From Beijerinckiaceae bacterium (GTDB taxonomy: Bacteria > Pseudomonadota > Alphaproteobacteria > Rhizobiales > Beijerinckiaceae), in NCBI GenBank assembly GCA_947453205.1, contig CANGFT010000004.1, positions 62,001 through 126,000 on the forward strand: a DNA stretch of 64,000 nt. Reading direction: 5' to 3'. Positions within the stretch are counted from its first letter, which is position 1, and every line of letters starts with the position of its first letter. The notes under the pieces are model-generated. The model was given only the letters and a program-made list of their open reading frames with translations. It was not told where the DNA came from and did not search any database. The position numbers and the translations under genes were made by a program. Positions 16,840 through 25,257 of the stretch are shown here, one piece after another.

Positions 16840-18264
16840 ATGAGACGCATGCGCCGGGTGAAGATACTCGCAACGCTGGGCCCTGCCTCGCAGGATAGCG
16901 ACACCCTCGGGCGGCTGTTCGAGGCCGGCGCCGATGTCTTCCGCATCAACATGAGCCACGCCAGCCATGACGCCATGCGCGAGCGCATCCGCATGATCCG
17001 CGGACTCTCGAAACATTATGGCCGCGAAATCGGCATCCTCGTGGATCTGCAGGGGCCGAAGCTGCGGGTCGGGCAATTCGCCGATGGCGGCGTCGATCTG
17101 CTGCGCGGACAGACCTTCACGCTCGATGACGACCCTGCGCCCGGCGACGCCACCCGCGTGCATCTGCCCCATCCCGAGATCCTGCGCGCCCTCGCCCCCG
17201 GCCACACCGTCCTCATCGACGACGGCAAGATCCGCCTGCACATCACGCAGGCGAGCCCGCAGCGGGCGACGGCGGTGGTGGATGTCGCGGGGCGCATTTC
17301 GAACCGCAAGGGCGTGAGCCTCCCCGACACGGAGATCCCGGTCTCGGCCATGACCGAAAAGGACCGGAGCGATCTCGACGCGGCCCTTGAGGAGGGCGTC
17401 GACTGGATCGCGGTCTCCTTCGTCCAGCGCGCCGACGACATTGCGGATGTGAAGAAGATCGTGCGCGGCCGGGCCATGGTTCTGGCCAAGATCGAAAAGC
17501 CGCAGGCCATCGCCCGGCTTGAAGAGATCATGGAGATCTCCGACGCGCTGATGGTGGCGCGCGGCGACCTTGGCGTGGAGCTGCCGCTCGAAAAGGTGCC
17601 GGGGCTGCAAAAGCGCATCACCCGCATGGCGCGGCGGCTCGGCAAACCCGTGGTCGTGGCGACGCAGATGCTGGAGTCCATGATCACCTCGCCGGTGCCG
17701 ACCCGCGCCGAAGTCTCGGATGTGGCGACCGCCGTCTTCGAGGGCGCGGACGCGGTCATGCTCTCCGCCGAGAGCGCGGCCGGGCAATATCCCATCGAGG
17801 CGGTCGCGACCATGAACCGCATCGCTGAAGAGGTGGAGCGCGACTCGATCTACCGCCCCGTCATCAACGCCCAGCGCAGCGCCCCCGAGCAGACCGGCGC
17901 CGACGCCATCGCGGTGGCGGCCCGCGATGTGGCGGAGACGCTGGATGTGAAGGCCATCTGCGCCTGGACCTCGTCAGGCTCGACGGCCCTGCGCATCGCA
18001 AGGGAGCGCCCCGCCCCGCCCATTCTGGCGCTCACGCCAAAGCGTGAGGCCGCACGTCGGCTCTCGCTGGTCTGGGGCGTTCACGCCGTTGTGACGAAGG
18101 ACGCCGACGATGTGGACGACATGTCCAAGCGCGCCTGCAAATTCGCCAACCGCGAGGGCATGTCGCGCGAGGGCGAGCGGGTGGTGATTGTGGCGGGGGT
18201 GCCCTTTGGCACGCCGGGCGCCACGAATATGGTGCGGATCGCCTTCACCGGGAACGAGAGCTGA
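16840..18264 (+). CDS. pyk: Pyruvate kinase
   Basis: A 474-residue pyruvate kinase that converts PEP and ADP to pyruvate and ATP. The N-terminus (RRVKILATLGPASQDSDTLGRLFEAGADVFRINMSHASHD) is the canonical barrel start. The active-site signature is AKIEKPQAIARLEEIMEISDALMVARGDLGVELP near residue 220, with the catalytic lysine in AKIEKP, followed by RMARRLGKPVVVATQMLESMI and a regulatory C-domain. Length and domain order are normal. It lies in the conserved alphaproteobacterial core block and converges on the TPR gene with only six bases between stops. Confidence 0.96.
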   Translation: MRRMRRVKILATLGPASQDSDTLGRLFEAGADVFRINMSHASHDAMRERIRMIRGLSKHYGREIGILVDLQGPKLRVGQFADGGVDLLRGQTFTLDDDPAPGDATRVHLPHPEILRALAPGHTVLIDDGKIRLHITQASPQRATAVVDVAGRISNRKGVSLPDTEIPVSAMTEKDRSDLDAALEEGVDWIAVSFVQRADDIADVKKIVRGRAMVLAKIEKPQAIARLEEIMEISDALMVARGDLGVELPLEKVPGLQKRITRMARRLGKPVVVATQMLESMITSPVPTRAEVSDVATAVFEGADAVMLSAESAAGQYPIEAVATMNRIAEEVERDSIYRPVINAQRSAPEQTGADAIAVAARDVAETLDVKAICAWTSSGSTALRIARERPAPPILALTPKREAARRLSLVWGVHAVVTKDADDVDDMSKRACKFANREGMSREGERVVIVAGVPFGTPGATNMVRIAFTGNES

Positions 18265-18270
18265 GGGGGA

Positions 18271-18903
18271 TCAGATCCCCTGACCCTCGACCTCGAGGGT
18301 GAGCTTGTCGACGAGGCGGCGAATGTCCTCGTGGCGGGGATTGATCTCCAAAGCCTTGCGGAAGGCCTCGAGCGCGCGGGCGTCGAAACCCCTGCCTTGC
18401 AGAATGTAGCCCATGCCTGACAGCGCCGTGAAATGGCGCGGCTCCAGAGCCAGCACATGGGCGATGTCCTGCATGGCTCCCATGGCGTCGCCGGCGAGAT
18501 AGCGCACGGTGGCGCGCTTGTTCCAGCCCTCGGCCCAGGTCGGCTCGATCTCGACGATGGCCCCCAGCAGTTCCAGACAGAGGGGGTAGTCCTTGCGCTG
18601 CAGGGCCTGCATGGCGCGGTTCATGAGGAGGTCGGCGGTGTCGGAGCCCGAATGCATCCAGACCCGCTCGATGGCGCCGGAGACGCCCCTGGCCTCCACT
18701 GCGTCCTGAGCCTTGGCCAGACGCTCGAAAAGCTCGTCCAGCACCTTGCGCCGCCCCTGCTCGGGATCGGCGGGCTTCGCCTGTGCGCCGGAGGAGGCGC
18801 CCGCCTTGCCATCGCCCGCCGCCAAGGCAGGCGCGGCCATGAGCGCGGGAAGCGCCATGGCGAGGAGGCCTGCACGGAGCAGTGGGAGAAGATGGATGCT
18901 CAT
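18271..18903 (-). CDS. Exported TPR repeat protein
   Basis: A 210-residue protein with an N-terminal signal peptide (MSIHLLPLLRAGLLAMALPALMAAPALA) and three or so TPR-like helical repeats in the second half (WAEGWNKRATVRYLAGDAMGAMQDIAHVLALEPRHFTALSGMGYILQGRGFDARALEAFRKALEINPRHEDI). ATG at 18903 is preferred over the track TTG at 18909. Its function is unknown; orthologues sit between pyk and rpmJ in many Hyphomicrobiales, a pairing I recall rather than checked. The stop overlaps a GGGGATCAGATCCCC near-palindrome shared with the end of pyk. Confidence 0.85.
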   Translation of the reverse strand: MSIHLLPLLRAGLLAMALPALMAAPALAAGDGKAGASSGAQAKPADPEQGRRKVLDELFERLAKAQDAVEARGVSGAIERVWMHSGSDTADLLMNRAMQALQRKDYPLCLELLGAIVEIEPTWAEGWNKRATVRYLAGDAMGAMQDIAHVLALEPRHFTALSGMGYILQGRGFDARALEAFRKALEINPRHEDIRRLVDKLTLEVEGQGI

Positions 18904-18965
18904 GCGCAAAACCTAGTGCGGCCCGCGCATTTCGTCAAAGGCCCCAGGAAAGGCCTGGCCAGCAC

Positions 18966-18995
18966 AAAAAGCCCCGGCAGACCCTGCCGGGGCTT
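18966..18995 (-). terminator. Rho-independent terminator of rpmJ
   Basis: On the minus strand AAGCCCCGGCAG and CTGCCGGGGCTT form a perfect 12-base stem with a GGT loop, followed by a run of five T. It lies about 23 bases after the rpmJ stop codon and 60 bases before the TPR gene, separating the two. Confidence 0.9.
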
Positions 18996-19017
18996 GAAGC
19001 GCGAGACAAGCGGTCGA

Positions 19018-19143
19018 TCAGCCCTGACGAGCCTTGAAGCGCTTCTGGGTCTTGTTGATGACGTAGACGCGGCCCTTGCGGCGCACGATCTGGTTGTCGC
19101 GATGGCGACCACGAAGAGACTTGAGAGAGTTACGGACCTTCAT
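19018..19143 (-). CDS. rpmJ: Ribosomal protein L36 (bL36), cysteine-free form
   Basis: A 41-residue basic protein, [41 protein letters not shown], which is the alphaproteobacterial bL36. It lacks the zinc-binding cysteines and histidine found in the C+ form, as expected for this group. The ORF-track entry starts 29 codons too early; the ATG at 19143 is the conserved start. It stands alone in its transcript, with a strong terminator immediately downstream. Confidence 0.96.
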   Translation of the reverse strand: MKVRNSLKSLRGRHRDNQIVRRKGRVYVINKTQKRFKARQG

Positions 19144-19327
19144 GGTCGTCCCCGATTGGATGAGGCGGCGGGAAACCCGTCCGCAGAAAAAGCTGAGGGG
19201 CATATGCCCCAGCCAGACCCATGAGGTCAACCCCGCCGGGCCTCGAAAGCGCCGATTTTAAGACAATCCCGAGCTTTGACCTCTGACGACGGAGGGTTTA
19301 TCTCGCCTTTCATCAGCGGAGAAGCCC

Positions 19328-20584
19328 ATGTTGCGAGACGATTCGGCGCCAGCGCCCGCCTTGGCGGCCGCCCCCGCCCCATCCCAGACGCCCGCCATGG
19401 CGACGCCTGCCTCGCAGACTGTCTACCCCGTGCTCTTCGCCATCAGTTTCTGCCATGTTCTCAATGACATGATGCAGGCGCTGGTGCCCGCTTTGTATCC
19501 CCTTCTCAAAGACGCCTTCGACCTCGACTTCGCGCAAATCGGCTATATCACCCTCACCTGGCAGCTGACGGCCTCGCTGCTCCAGCCGGTCGTGGGCGCG
19601 GCGGCGGACAAGCGGCCCATGCCCTATTCCCTCGCCTTCGGCATGATTTTCACCCTCGCCGGCCTTTTGCTCGCGGCCTCCGCAGAGAGCTACGCCATTT
19701 TGCTCGTCGCGGTCGGCCTGATCGGCGCGGGCTCGGCGATCTTTCACCCGGAATCCTCGCGCATCGCCCGCATGGCCTCGGGCGGACGCTATGGCCTCGC
19801 CCAGTCGATCTTTCAGGTGGGCGGCAACCTGGGCTCGGCCATCGGCCCGCTCATGGCGGCCTTCATCATCGTGCCCTTCGGGCGCCACGCCATCGGCTGG
19901 TTCGGCGTCTGCGCGCTCGTGGCGGGACTGATCCTGTTCCGCATCGGCGCGTGGTATGCGCAGCGCCAGATGGAGCGGGCCAGGCGCCCCGCCCGCCCCG
20001 TTCGGGATCTTGGCCTGTCGCAGCGCGCCGTGGCCCTGTCCATCGCCATCCTGATCGTGCTGAGCTTCTCCAAGAGCTTCTACACCACGAGCATTTCGAG
20101 CTTCCTGCAGTTCTACCTGATCGACCGTTTCGCGGTGGACGCCCGCACGGCGCAGATGTTCCTGTTCCTGTTCACCGGCTCGGTGGCGGCGGGCACCTTC
20201 TTCGGCGGACCCATAGGGGACCGAATCGGCCGCAAGGCCGTGCTCTGGGGCTCGGTGCTGGGGGCCCTGCCGTTCACCCTCGCTTTGCCCTACGCCAACC
20301 TCTTCTGGACCGGCGTCCTCGTGGTCGTGATCGGCCTCATCCTCGCCTCGACCTTCTCGGTGATCCTGGTCTATGCGCAGGAGCTTTTGCCCGGGAAAAC
20401 GGGGCTTGTGGCGGGAATTTTCCTCGGGCTCGCCTTCGGCCTCAGCGGCGTCGGCGCGGCGGCTCTGGGCAAGCTGGCGGATATGACCAGCATCTCCTTC
20501 GTCTACTCCGTCTGCTCCGTCTTGCCCGCTGCGGGCATTCTCGTCATGTTCTTGCCAGACATACGCAATGAGGTTCGTTCATGA
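19328..20584 (+). CDS. MFS transporter, fosmidomycin resistance (Fsr) family
   Basis: A 418-residue twelve-helix major facilitator. The first helix motif FAISFCHVLNDMMQALVPALYPLLKDAFDLDFAQIGYI and FHPESSRIARMASGGRYGLAQSIFQVGGNLGSAIGPL are characteristic of the Fsr group, whose E. coli member exports fosmidomycin. The N-terminal 30 residues are Ala/Pro-rich and probably disordered. It overlaps the downstream FAH-fold hydratase by ATGA, so the natural substrate may be an organic acid handled by that enzyme rather than a drug. The start ATG has GGAG upstream. Confidence 0.88.
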   Translation: MLRDDSAPAPALAAAPAPSQTPAMATPASQTVYPVLFAISFCHVLNDMMQALVPALYPLLKDAFDLDFAQIGYITLTWQLTASLLQPVVGAAADKRPMPYSLAFGMIFTLAGLLLAASAESYAILLVAVGLIGAGSAIFHPESSRIARMASGGRYGLAQSIFQVGGNLGSAIGPLMAAFIIVPFGRHAIGWFGVCALVAGLILFRIGAWYAQRQMERARRPARPVRDLGLSQRAVALSIAILIVLSFSKSFYTTSISSFLQFYLIDRFAVDARTAQMFLFLFTGSVAAGTFFGGPIGDRIGRKAVLWGSVLGALPFTLALPYANLFWTGVLVVVIGLILASTFSVILVYAQELLPGKTGLVAGIFLGLAFGLSGVGAAALGKLADMTSISFVYSVCSVLPAAGILVMFLPDIRNEVRS

Positions 20585-21318
20585 GCGACGCCAGCCTTCT
20601 CGCCTTCATCGAAGCCCGCGCCATGCGCGGCCTCATCGACCTCGAATTCGCGCCCGACGATCTGGAGGAGGCCTACGCCATTTCGGCGGGCATGATGGCC
20701 GCGCTTGGCCAGCAGCCGGGCGGCTGGAAGGTCGGCTACGCCCCGGACAAGACGCCTGTGGCCTCCCCCATGTACGCCTCGGGCTTCCTGAACAGCGGCG
20801 ATTCCTGGTCCATGCGCTCGGACCGGCCGATGATCCCGGAGATCGAGATCGCCGTGCGGCTGGCCCGTGACCTGCCGCTCAACCCCCGCACGCCCTACAC
20901 CCGCGCCGACATCGAGGATGCGGCGGGCGAATATCTGATCGGGATCGAGATCATCGAGCGGCGCATTCCCATGCAGGGCGCGCCCTTCCCCATGAATCTC
21001 GCTGATGACCTTGGCAACGCCGCCTATGTCGTGGGGCCCGGCACGCGCGACTTCCGCGCCCTCGATCTTGCGAATCTGCAGTGCCGGTTCTGGATGAACG
21101 GAACGCTGGCGGTCGACCGGCGCGGCGGGCACCCCTCGGGCGATCCGCTCAAACCGCTGATCGACTGGGCCAACGCCCAGAAGGACCATGTGGGGGGCTT
21201 GCGGAGCGGTCAGATCGTGACGCTTGGCAGCCTCACCCCCCTTGTCGTCATGGACGGTCCGGGCACGCTGGAGGCCGAAATCGAAGGCATCGGCCGCATC
21301 AGCGCGATCATCACCTGA
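20581..21318 (+). CDS. FAH-fold hydratase/decarboxylase (2-oxopent-4-enoate hydratase type)
   Basis: A 245-residue protein of the MhpD/fumarylacetoacetate hydrolase superfamily. Recognisable parts are the N-terminal helix region, GGWKVGYAP, the metal-site segment PEIEIAVRLARDLP with its paired acidic residues, and the C-terminal WANAQKDHVGGLRSGQIVTLGSLTPLVVM. Such enzymes hydrate or decarboxylate 2-oxo acids produced by meta-cleavage of aromatic rings. No ring-cleavage dioxygenase is adjacent. It is translationally coupled to the MFS transporter and converges on a TctC gene. Confidence 0.85.
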   Translation: MSDASLLAFIEARAMRGLIDLEFAPDDLEEAYAISAGMMAALGQQPGGWKVGYAPDKTPVASPMYASGFLNSGDSWSMRSDRPMIPEIEIAVRLARDLPLNPRTPYTRADIEDAAGEYLIGIEIIERRIPMQGAPFPMNLADDLGNAAYVVGPGTRDFRALDLANLQCRFWMNGTLAVDRRGGHPSGDPLKPLIDWANAQKDHVGGLRSGQIVTLGSLTPLVVMDGPGTLEAEIEGIGRISAIIT

Positions 21319-21321
21319 GCC

Positions 21322-22353
21322 TCAGGGCTCGATGATCTGCCGCGCCCGAGTCACAACCTCCTTTGGCGCCGAATGGACGCGGGTCACGACCTCCTGCAGC
21401 CGCTCGCCCGTGGAGGCGGTGATCGAGACGCGCGCCCTGGCGGCGTCGGCGAGGAACTCGGCGTCCACCACCGTCGCGGCGAAGGCCTTGCGCAGGATGG
21501 CGACGGCGTCAGGCGCGGCGCCGGGGGGCAGCACATAGGACCGGCCGAACAATTGCTGGCTCAGCACGAGCTCGACCGCCTGCTTGTCGAGATCGTTCTT
21601 GATGTAGGGCCAGATGGTCGGCACGCCCATGGCGGTGAGTTCGGGCTCTGGCTCCAGCGCATCCTGCACGAGGATGTTGATCGTCTTGTCCCTGATCCAG
21701 TCGGGCTTCTGTGATTTAAGCGAGGACCAGTCGAAGCCGCAGAGCCCTGCGGTCTCGCCACGCTCCATGGCGAGGGTGAGGTCGGACGTGCCCTTGTAGC
21801 CGCTGACGATCTCGAACTTCGCGCCCGTTGCGTGGTTATGCAGGGCCTCGTAATCGCGCGTCGCGCCGCCCGCCTGGCTGGCGCCCATGATGGTGCGCTG
21901 GCGCAGCGCGTCCTCATAGGTCTTGGTGGCGGCGTTGGCCATGGTGATGCAGACGCGCGTGCCGCTGTCGGCGGTGCCGATATAGACGAATTTCGTGGGG
22001 TCGAAGAGGTTGCTGGCCTTGTCGTCGAGAATGCGGCCCATGATGGCGCCGGGCATCAATGCCCCGATGACCGTGCCGTCCTTGGCGGATTTGCTGTAGA
22101 GCTGCGCGCCGGCGATCGCGCTGCCCGCGCCCGGCATGTTGCGCGCGACGATGGGCGGCGCCCCCGCAATATGGCGGGGCATGTGACGCGCCACGAGCCG
22201 CGCATAGATGTCGTAGCCGCCGCCGACATCGGCGCCGACGAGCATTTCAATGGTCTTGCCGGTGTAATGATCAGCCGCGCGGCCATATTGCGGCGCGCCA
22301 AAGCTGGCCAGCGCCATGGAAGCCACGACAATTCCTCTCACCCACCGCACCAT
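21322..22353 (-). CDS. TctC/Bug family tricarboxylate-type binding protein, orphan
   Basis: A 343-residue periplasmic binding protein with a signal peptide ending in QYGRAA. The N-terminus YTGKTIEMLVGADVGGGYDIYARLVARHMPRHIAGAPPIVARNMPGAGSAIAGAQLY is the Bug-family fingerprint. Proteins of this family normally deliver carboxylates to a TctAB membrane pair, but no tctA or tctB is in the window. The ATG at 22353 has a GGGAGG ribosome-binding site. Orphan Bug proteins are common in soil bacteria and may share transporters or act as sensors. Confidence 0.88.
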   Translation of the reverse strand: MVRWVRGIVVASMALASFGAPQYGRAADHYTGKTIEMLVGADVGGGYDIYARLVARHMPRHIAGAPPIVARNMPGAGSAIAGAQLYSKSAKDGTVIGALMPGAIMGRILDDKASNLFDPTKFVYIGTADSGTRVCITMANAATKTYEDALRQRTIMGASQAGGATRDYEALHNHATGAKFEIVSGYKGTSDLTLAMERGETAGLCGFDWSSLKSQKPDWIRDKTINILVQDALEPEPELTAMGVPTIWPYIKNDLDKQAVELVLSQQLFGRSYVLPPGAAPDAVAILRKAFAATVVDAEFLADAARARVSITASTGERLQEVVTRVHSAPKEVVTRARQIIEP

Positions 22354-22413
22354 TGAATCCTCCCGAATGATCGCGCGACGCTAGAACAGCAGGCGCCCGC
22401 GGACAAGAGCGCG

Positions 22414-23349
22414 TCACCTCACGATGTTGCGCATCTCCGTGACGCGGCCCTCGAGGAAGGCGGCGACATTATGCGCGACCACAGGCAGAGCCTGATCGGC
22501 GTAAATGTCGCTCATGCCCCCGACGCGCGGCGACATCATGACATTGGGCATGTCCCAGAGGGGATTGTCCTGCGCCAGCGGCTCGACTGAAAACACATCG
22601 AGACCCGCGCCCGCGATGGCGCCGCCTTGCAAGGCGCCGATCATGGCCGCCTCGTCGATCACATCGCCGCGCGCCAGATTGATGACGAAGGCCGAGGGCT
22701 TCATGGCCGCGAAGACCGGCGCGTTGATCATATGGCGCGTGGTCTCGTCGAGGGGCGCTAGCACGATCAGGAAATCCGCCATTGCGGCGGCCTCGAGCAG
22801 CCTGGCGCGCGGAACGATCTGATCGAAGCCCGGAGACTGCGTGCGCGCATTGCTCACGCCGACCACGGACATTTCGAAGGCCTTGCACCGCAGCGCCACC
22901 GCCTCGCTGATGGCGCCGACGCCGACGATGATCGCCGTCTTGCCGACCAGCACAGGCTGCGCCCACCGCTTCCAGACGTGGTTGCGCTGGTTCGCCTCCA
23001 TCAGGCGATAGTGGCGCGACAGGCCGATCATGTAGAGAAAGGCCATCTCGGCCATCTGCGGGCCATGGATGCCCCGGCCATTGGTGATGCGCACGTCAGC
23101 ACGCAGGTTCTTGAGCGTCCACAGATGATCGACGCCGGTGGAGAGCGCCGCGATGTAGCGAAGCCTGGGCATGGCCGCGAGCAATTCGTCGCTCACCTCA
23201 TGGGCGAGGGCGATCAACACCTCGCAGTCCCCGGCATGGGGCAGCGCCTCGCCGACGCTTCTGGCGTCATGGATGGTCAGATCAGGAAACCGGGCCCGCA
23301 GATCAGCCGCCTTGAAGTGGTCTTCGCGTTCGACGATGAGCATCTGCAT
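22414..23349 (-). CDS. D-2-hydroxyacid dehydrogenase (NAD(P)-dependent)
   Basis: A 311-residue member of the D-isomer-specific 2-hydroxyacid dehydrogenase family. The nucleotide site is IIVGVGAISEAVALRCKAFEMSVVGVSNA, a variant in which the usual GxGxxG is GVGAIS. VINLARGDVIDEAAMIGALQGGAIAGAGLDVF carries the catalytic arginine region and DVFSVEPLAQDNPLWDMPNVMMSPRVGG holds the glutamate; the usual catalytic histidine in the SPHxxG position is arginine here (SPRVGG). That substitution occurs in some ketoacid reductases but is worth noting. It is divergent from the IclR regulator, which probably controls it. Confidence 0.85.
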   Translation of the reverse strand: MQMLIVEREDHFKAADLRARFPDLTIHDARSVGEALPHAGDCEVLIALAHEVSDELLAAMPRLRYIAALSTGVDHLWTLKNLRADVRITNGRGIHGPQMAEMAFLYMIGLSRHYRLMEANQRNHVWKRWAQPVLVGKTAIIVGVGAISEAVALRCKAFEMSVVGVSNARTQSPGFDQIVPRARLLEAAAMADFLIVLAPLDETTRHMINAPVFAAMKPSAFVINLARGDVIDEAAMIGALQGGAIAGAGLDVFSVEPLAQDNPLWDMPNVMMSPRVGGMSDIYADQALPVVAHNVAAFLEGRVTEMRNIVR

Positions 23350-23364
23350 GTGGCCTCGCCCCCC

Positions 23365-23391
23365 TGTACCGCATGATGGAAAGCTTGTACC
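23365..23391. promoter_or_regulatory. Two TGTACC boxes 21 bases apart in the divergent dehydrogenase/IclR promoter region
   Basis: TGTACC occurs at 23365-23370 and again at 23386-23391, two helical turns apart, in the 88-base gap between the divergent hydroxyacid dehydrogenase and IclR genes. This is a plausible regulator binding arrangement but the boxes are short and no match to a known IclR consensus is claimed. Confidence 0.3.
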
Positions 23392-23437
23392 ACGATCCGA
23401 AAGAACGCATCAATCTGCGCGGCCACGCAGGGAAACC

Positions 23438-24220
23438 ATGACAGACGCGACGACGACGGAAGATATGGTCTCACAGGATCGCAACGGCGTGCAGGTGATC
23501 GCCCGCGCCGCCGCCATTCTGCGCACCCTCGAGGAGGACGCCTCGGGCCTCAGCCTGGCTCAGATCGCCCAGCGCACGGGGCTGGCGCGCTCCACCGTGC
23601 AGCGCATCGTCGCCGCGCTTCACGCGGAGAAATTCGTCATCGCGGCCTCGCCCACCGGGCGCGTGCTGCTGGGCCCCGGCCTGTTGCGGCTGGCGGGCGC
23701 GGTGCGGTCCGATTTTCTGGAGCTTGCGCGGCCCTTCATCACCAGATTGTCGAACGAATTGAAGGAGACCGTGGACCTCGCGGTCGCCCGCAAGGATCGT
23801 CTGCTCTTCGTCGATCAGGTCATCGGATCGCAGCGTCTGCGCACGGTGTCGGCTGTCGGCGAGACCTTCCCCCTTTACTGCACCGCCAATGGCAAGGCCT
23901 ATCTCGCGACCCTCGACAATCGCGCGGTCGAGCGCCTGCTGGGCGGCGCCTTCGAGGCGCGCACGCCCAACACGATCACGCATATCAAAGCCCTGCTCGA
24001 AGACCTCGACCGCATCCGCAAGACCGGCGTCGCCTTCGACCGGGAGGAGCATACGCTGGGGGTCTCGGCGGCGGGGATCTGCGTGCCGGACATGCTGGGC
24101 AACCAGATGGCCATCTCGGTGCCCGTTCCCACCCAGCGCTTCGGCGAAGCAGAAGACCTCATCGCCGAACGCCTGCTGGAGACGAAGCACGCGCTGCAGG
24201 ATCTCGTGCAGCCCGGTTAG
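23438..24220 (+). CDS. IclR family transcriptional regulator
   Basis: A 260-residue IclR-type regulator. The N-terminal winged HTH reads VIARAAAILRTLEEDASGLSLAQIAQRTGLARSTVQRIVAALHAEKFV, and the C-terminal effector domain contains DLAVARKDRLLFVDQVIGSQRL and TANGKAYLATLD. The start is ATG 23438 behind an AGGGA sequence; the ORF-track start at 23171 reads through the antisense of the neighbouring gene. It is divergent from the hydroxyacid dehydrogenase, and a heptanucleotide repeat follows its stop. The effector is likely a small organic acid but cannot be named. Confidence 0.92.
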   Translation: MTDATTTEDMVSQDRNGVQVIARAAAILRTLEEDASGLSLAQIAQRTGLARSTVQRIVAALHAEKFVIAASPTGRVLLGPGLLRLAGAVRSDFLELARPFITRLSNELKETVDLAVARKDRLLFVDQVIGSQRLRTVSAVGETFPLYCTANGKAYLATLDNRAVERLLGGAFEARTPNTITHIKALLEDLDRIRKTGVAFDREEHTLGVSAAGICVPDMLGNQMAISVPVPTQRFGEAEDLIAERLLETKHALQDLVQPG

Positions 24221-24232
24221 TCATTTGGACAA

Positions 24233-24260
24233 GGCAGTCGGCAGTCGGCAGTGGGCAGTG
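24233..24260. repeat. Short tandem heptanucleotide repeat, four units
   Basis: GGCAGTC, GGCAGTC, GGCAGTG and GGCAGTG follow one another, and inverted partial copies (CGACTGCCGAC, ACTGCCGAT) occur within the next 40 bases. The array fills the gap between the convergent IclR and BKACE genes and could fold into hairpins that end transcription from both sides. Such heptamers appear as scattered intergenic repeats in many bacteria. Confidence 0.8.
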
Positions 24261-24303
24261 GGATTCCCGACTGCCGACCGCCTACTCACAACTGCCGATA
24301 AAA

Positions 24304-25257
24304 TCAGAACTTCACGGCTGCGCGCCCCTTGAGTCCCAGCATTTCGCGGGCGTCGTCGGGGGTCGCGGCCTCGTAGCCGAGCTCCTCGATGATGTGGCGG
24401 ATCTTCGCCACCTGCTGCGCATTGGAATCGGCGAGCTTGCCGCGGCCGATGAAGAGCGAATCTTCAAGGCCCACGCGCACATGGCCGCCCATCATCGAGG
24501 CCTGCGTGGCGAAGGGCATCTGGTGGCGGCCCGCCGCCAGCACCGACCAGCGATATTGATCGCCAAACAGCTTGTCGGCGGTCTTCTTCATGAACATGAG
24601 ATTGTCGACGTCCGGCCCGATGCCGCCCAGAATGCCGAAGATCAGCTGCAGGAAGACCGGCGGCTTGAACAGGCCGCGATCAAGGCAATGGGCGAGGTTG
24701 TAGAGATGGCCCACATCGTAGCATTCATGCTCGAACTTCGTCCCGTGGCCTTCGCCCAGCGTTTTGTAGATGCGCTCGATGTCGCGGAAGGTGTTGCGGA
24801 AGATGTTGTCGTCGGACTGGACGAGATAGTTCTCCTCCCAGTCGTATTTCCAGTCCTTGTAGCGCGTGGCCATGGGATAGAGGGCGAAATTCATCGTGCC
24901 CATGTTGAGCGAGCACATTTCGGGCGAGGCCTGGATGGGCGCCGCAAGACGCTCGTCCACGGTCATCTTCACGCTGCCGCCGGTGGTGATGTTGACCACG
25001 GCGTCGCAGGCTTCGCCGATGCGCGGCAGGAACTCCATGAACACCTTCGGGTCAGGCGTGGGGCGGCCATCACTGGGGTCGCGCGCGTGAAGATGCAGGA
25101 TCGCCGCGCCCGCCTGCGCCGCCTCGATGGCGGAGACAGCGATCTGATCGGGGGTGATCGGCAGGGCGTCGGACATGGTGGGCGTATGGATGGAGCCCGT
25201 CACCGCGCAGGTGATGATGACCTTGTTCGAGAGGTTCCGCTTTTTGGGTTCAGACAT
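24304..25257 (-). CDS. BKACE family beta-keto acid cleavage enzyme (DUF849)
   Basis: A 317-residue zinc-dependent enzyme of the BKACE family, which condenses a beta-keto acid with acetyl-CoA to give acetoacetate and a new CoA ester. VIITCAVTGSIHTPTMSDALPITPDQIAVSAIEAAQAGAAILHLHARDP is the family N-terminus and HLHARDP carries two zinc-ligand histidines. EHECYDVGHL, VFLQLIFGILGGIGPD and GGHVRVGLEDSLFIGRGKLADSNAQQV are the other conserved blocks. ATG at 25257 has GGAG upstream; it overlaps the permease stop by eight bases, making this the last gene of the ten-gene operon. The upstream beta-hydroxy acid dehydrogenase would supply the keto acid. Confidence 0.92.
   Translation of the reverse strand: MSEPKKRNLSNKVIITCAVTGSIHTPTMSDALPITPDQIAVSAIEAAQAGAAILHLHARDPSDGRPTPDPKVFMEFLPRIGEACDAVVNITTGGSVKMTVDERLAAPIQASPEMCSLNMGTMNFALYPMATRYKDWKYDWEENYLVQSDDNIFRNTFRDIERIYKTLGEGHGTKFEHECYDVGHLYNLAHCLDRGLFKPPVFLQLIFGILGGIGPDVDNLMFMKKTADKLFGDQYRWSVLAAGRHQMPFATQASMMGGHVRVGLEDSLFIGRGKLADSNAQQVAKIRHIIEELGYEAATPDDAREMLGLKGRAAVKF

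Noticed and set aside
18266-18280. GGGGATC-A-GATCCCC palindrome between pyk and the TPR gene
   Set aside because: It overlaps the TPR stop codon, has a one-base loop and no T-run; it may be chance or a weak bidirectional terminator.
24233-24300. Possible CRISPR-like repeat
   Set aside because: Units are seven bases without spacers, and no cas genes are present.
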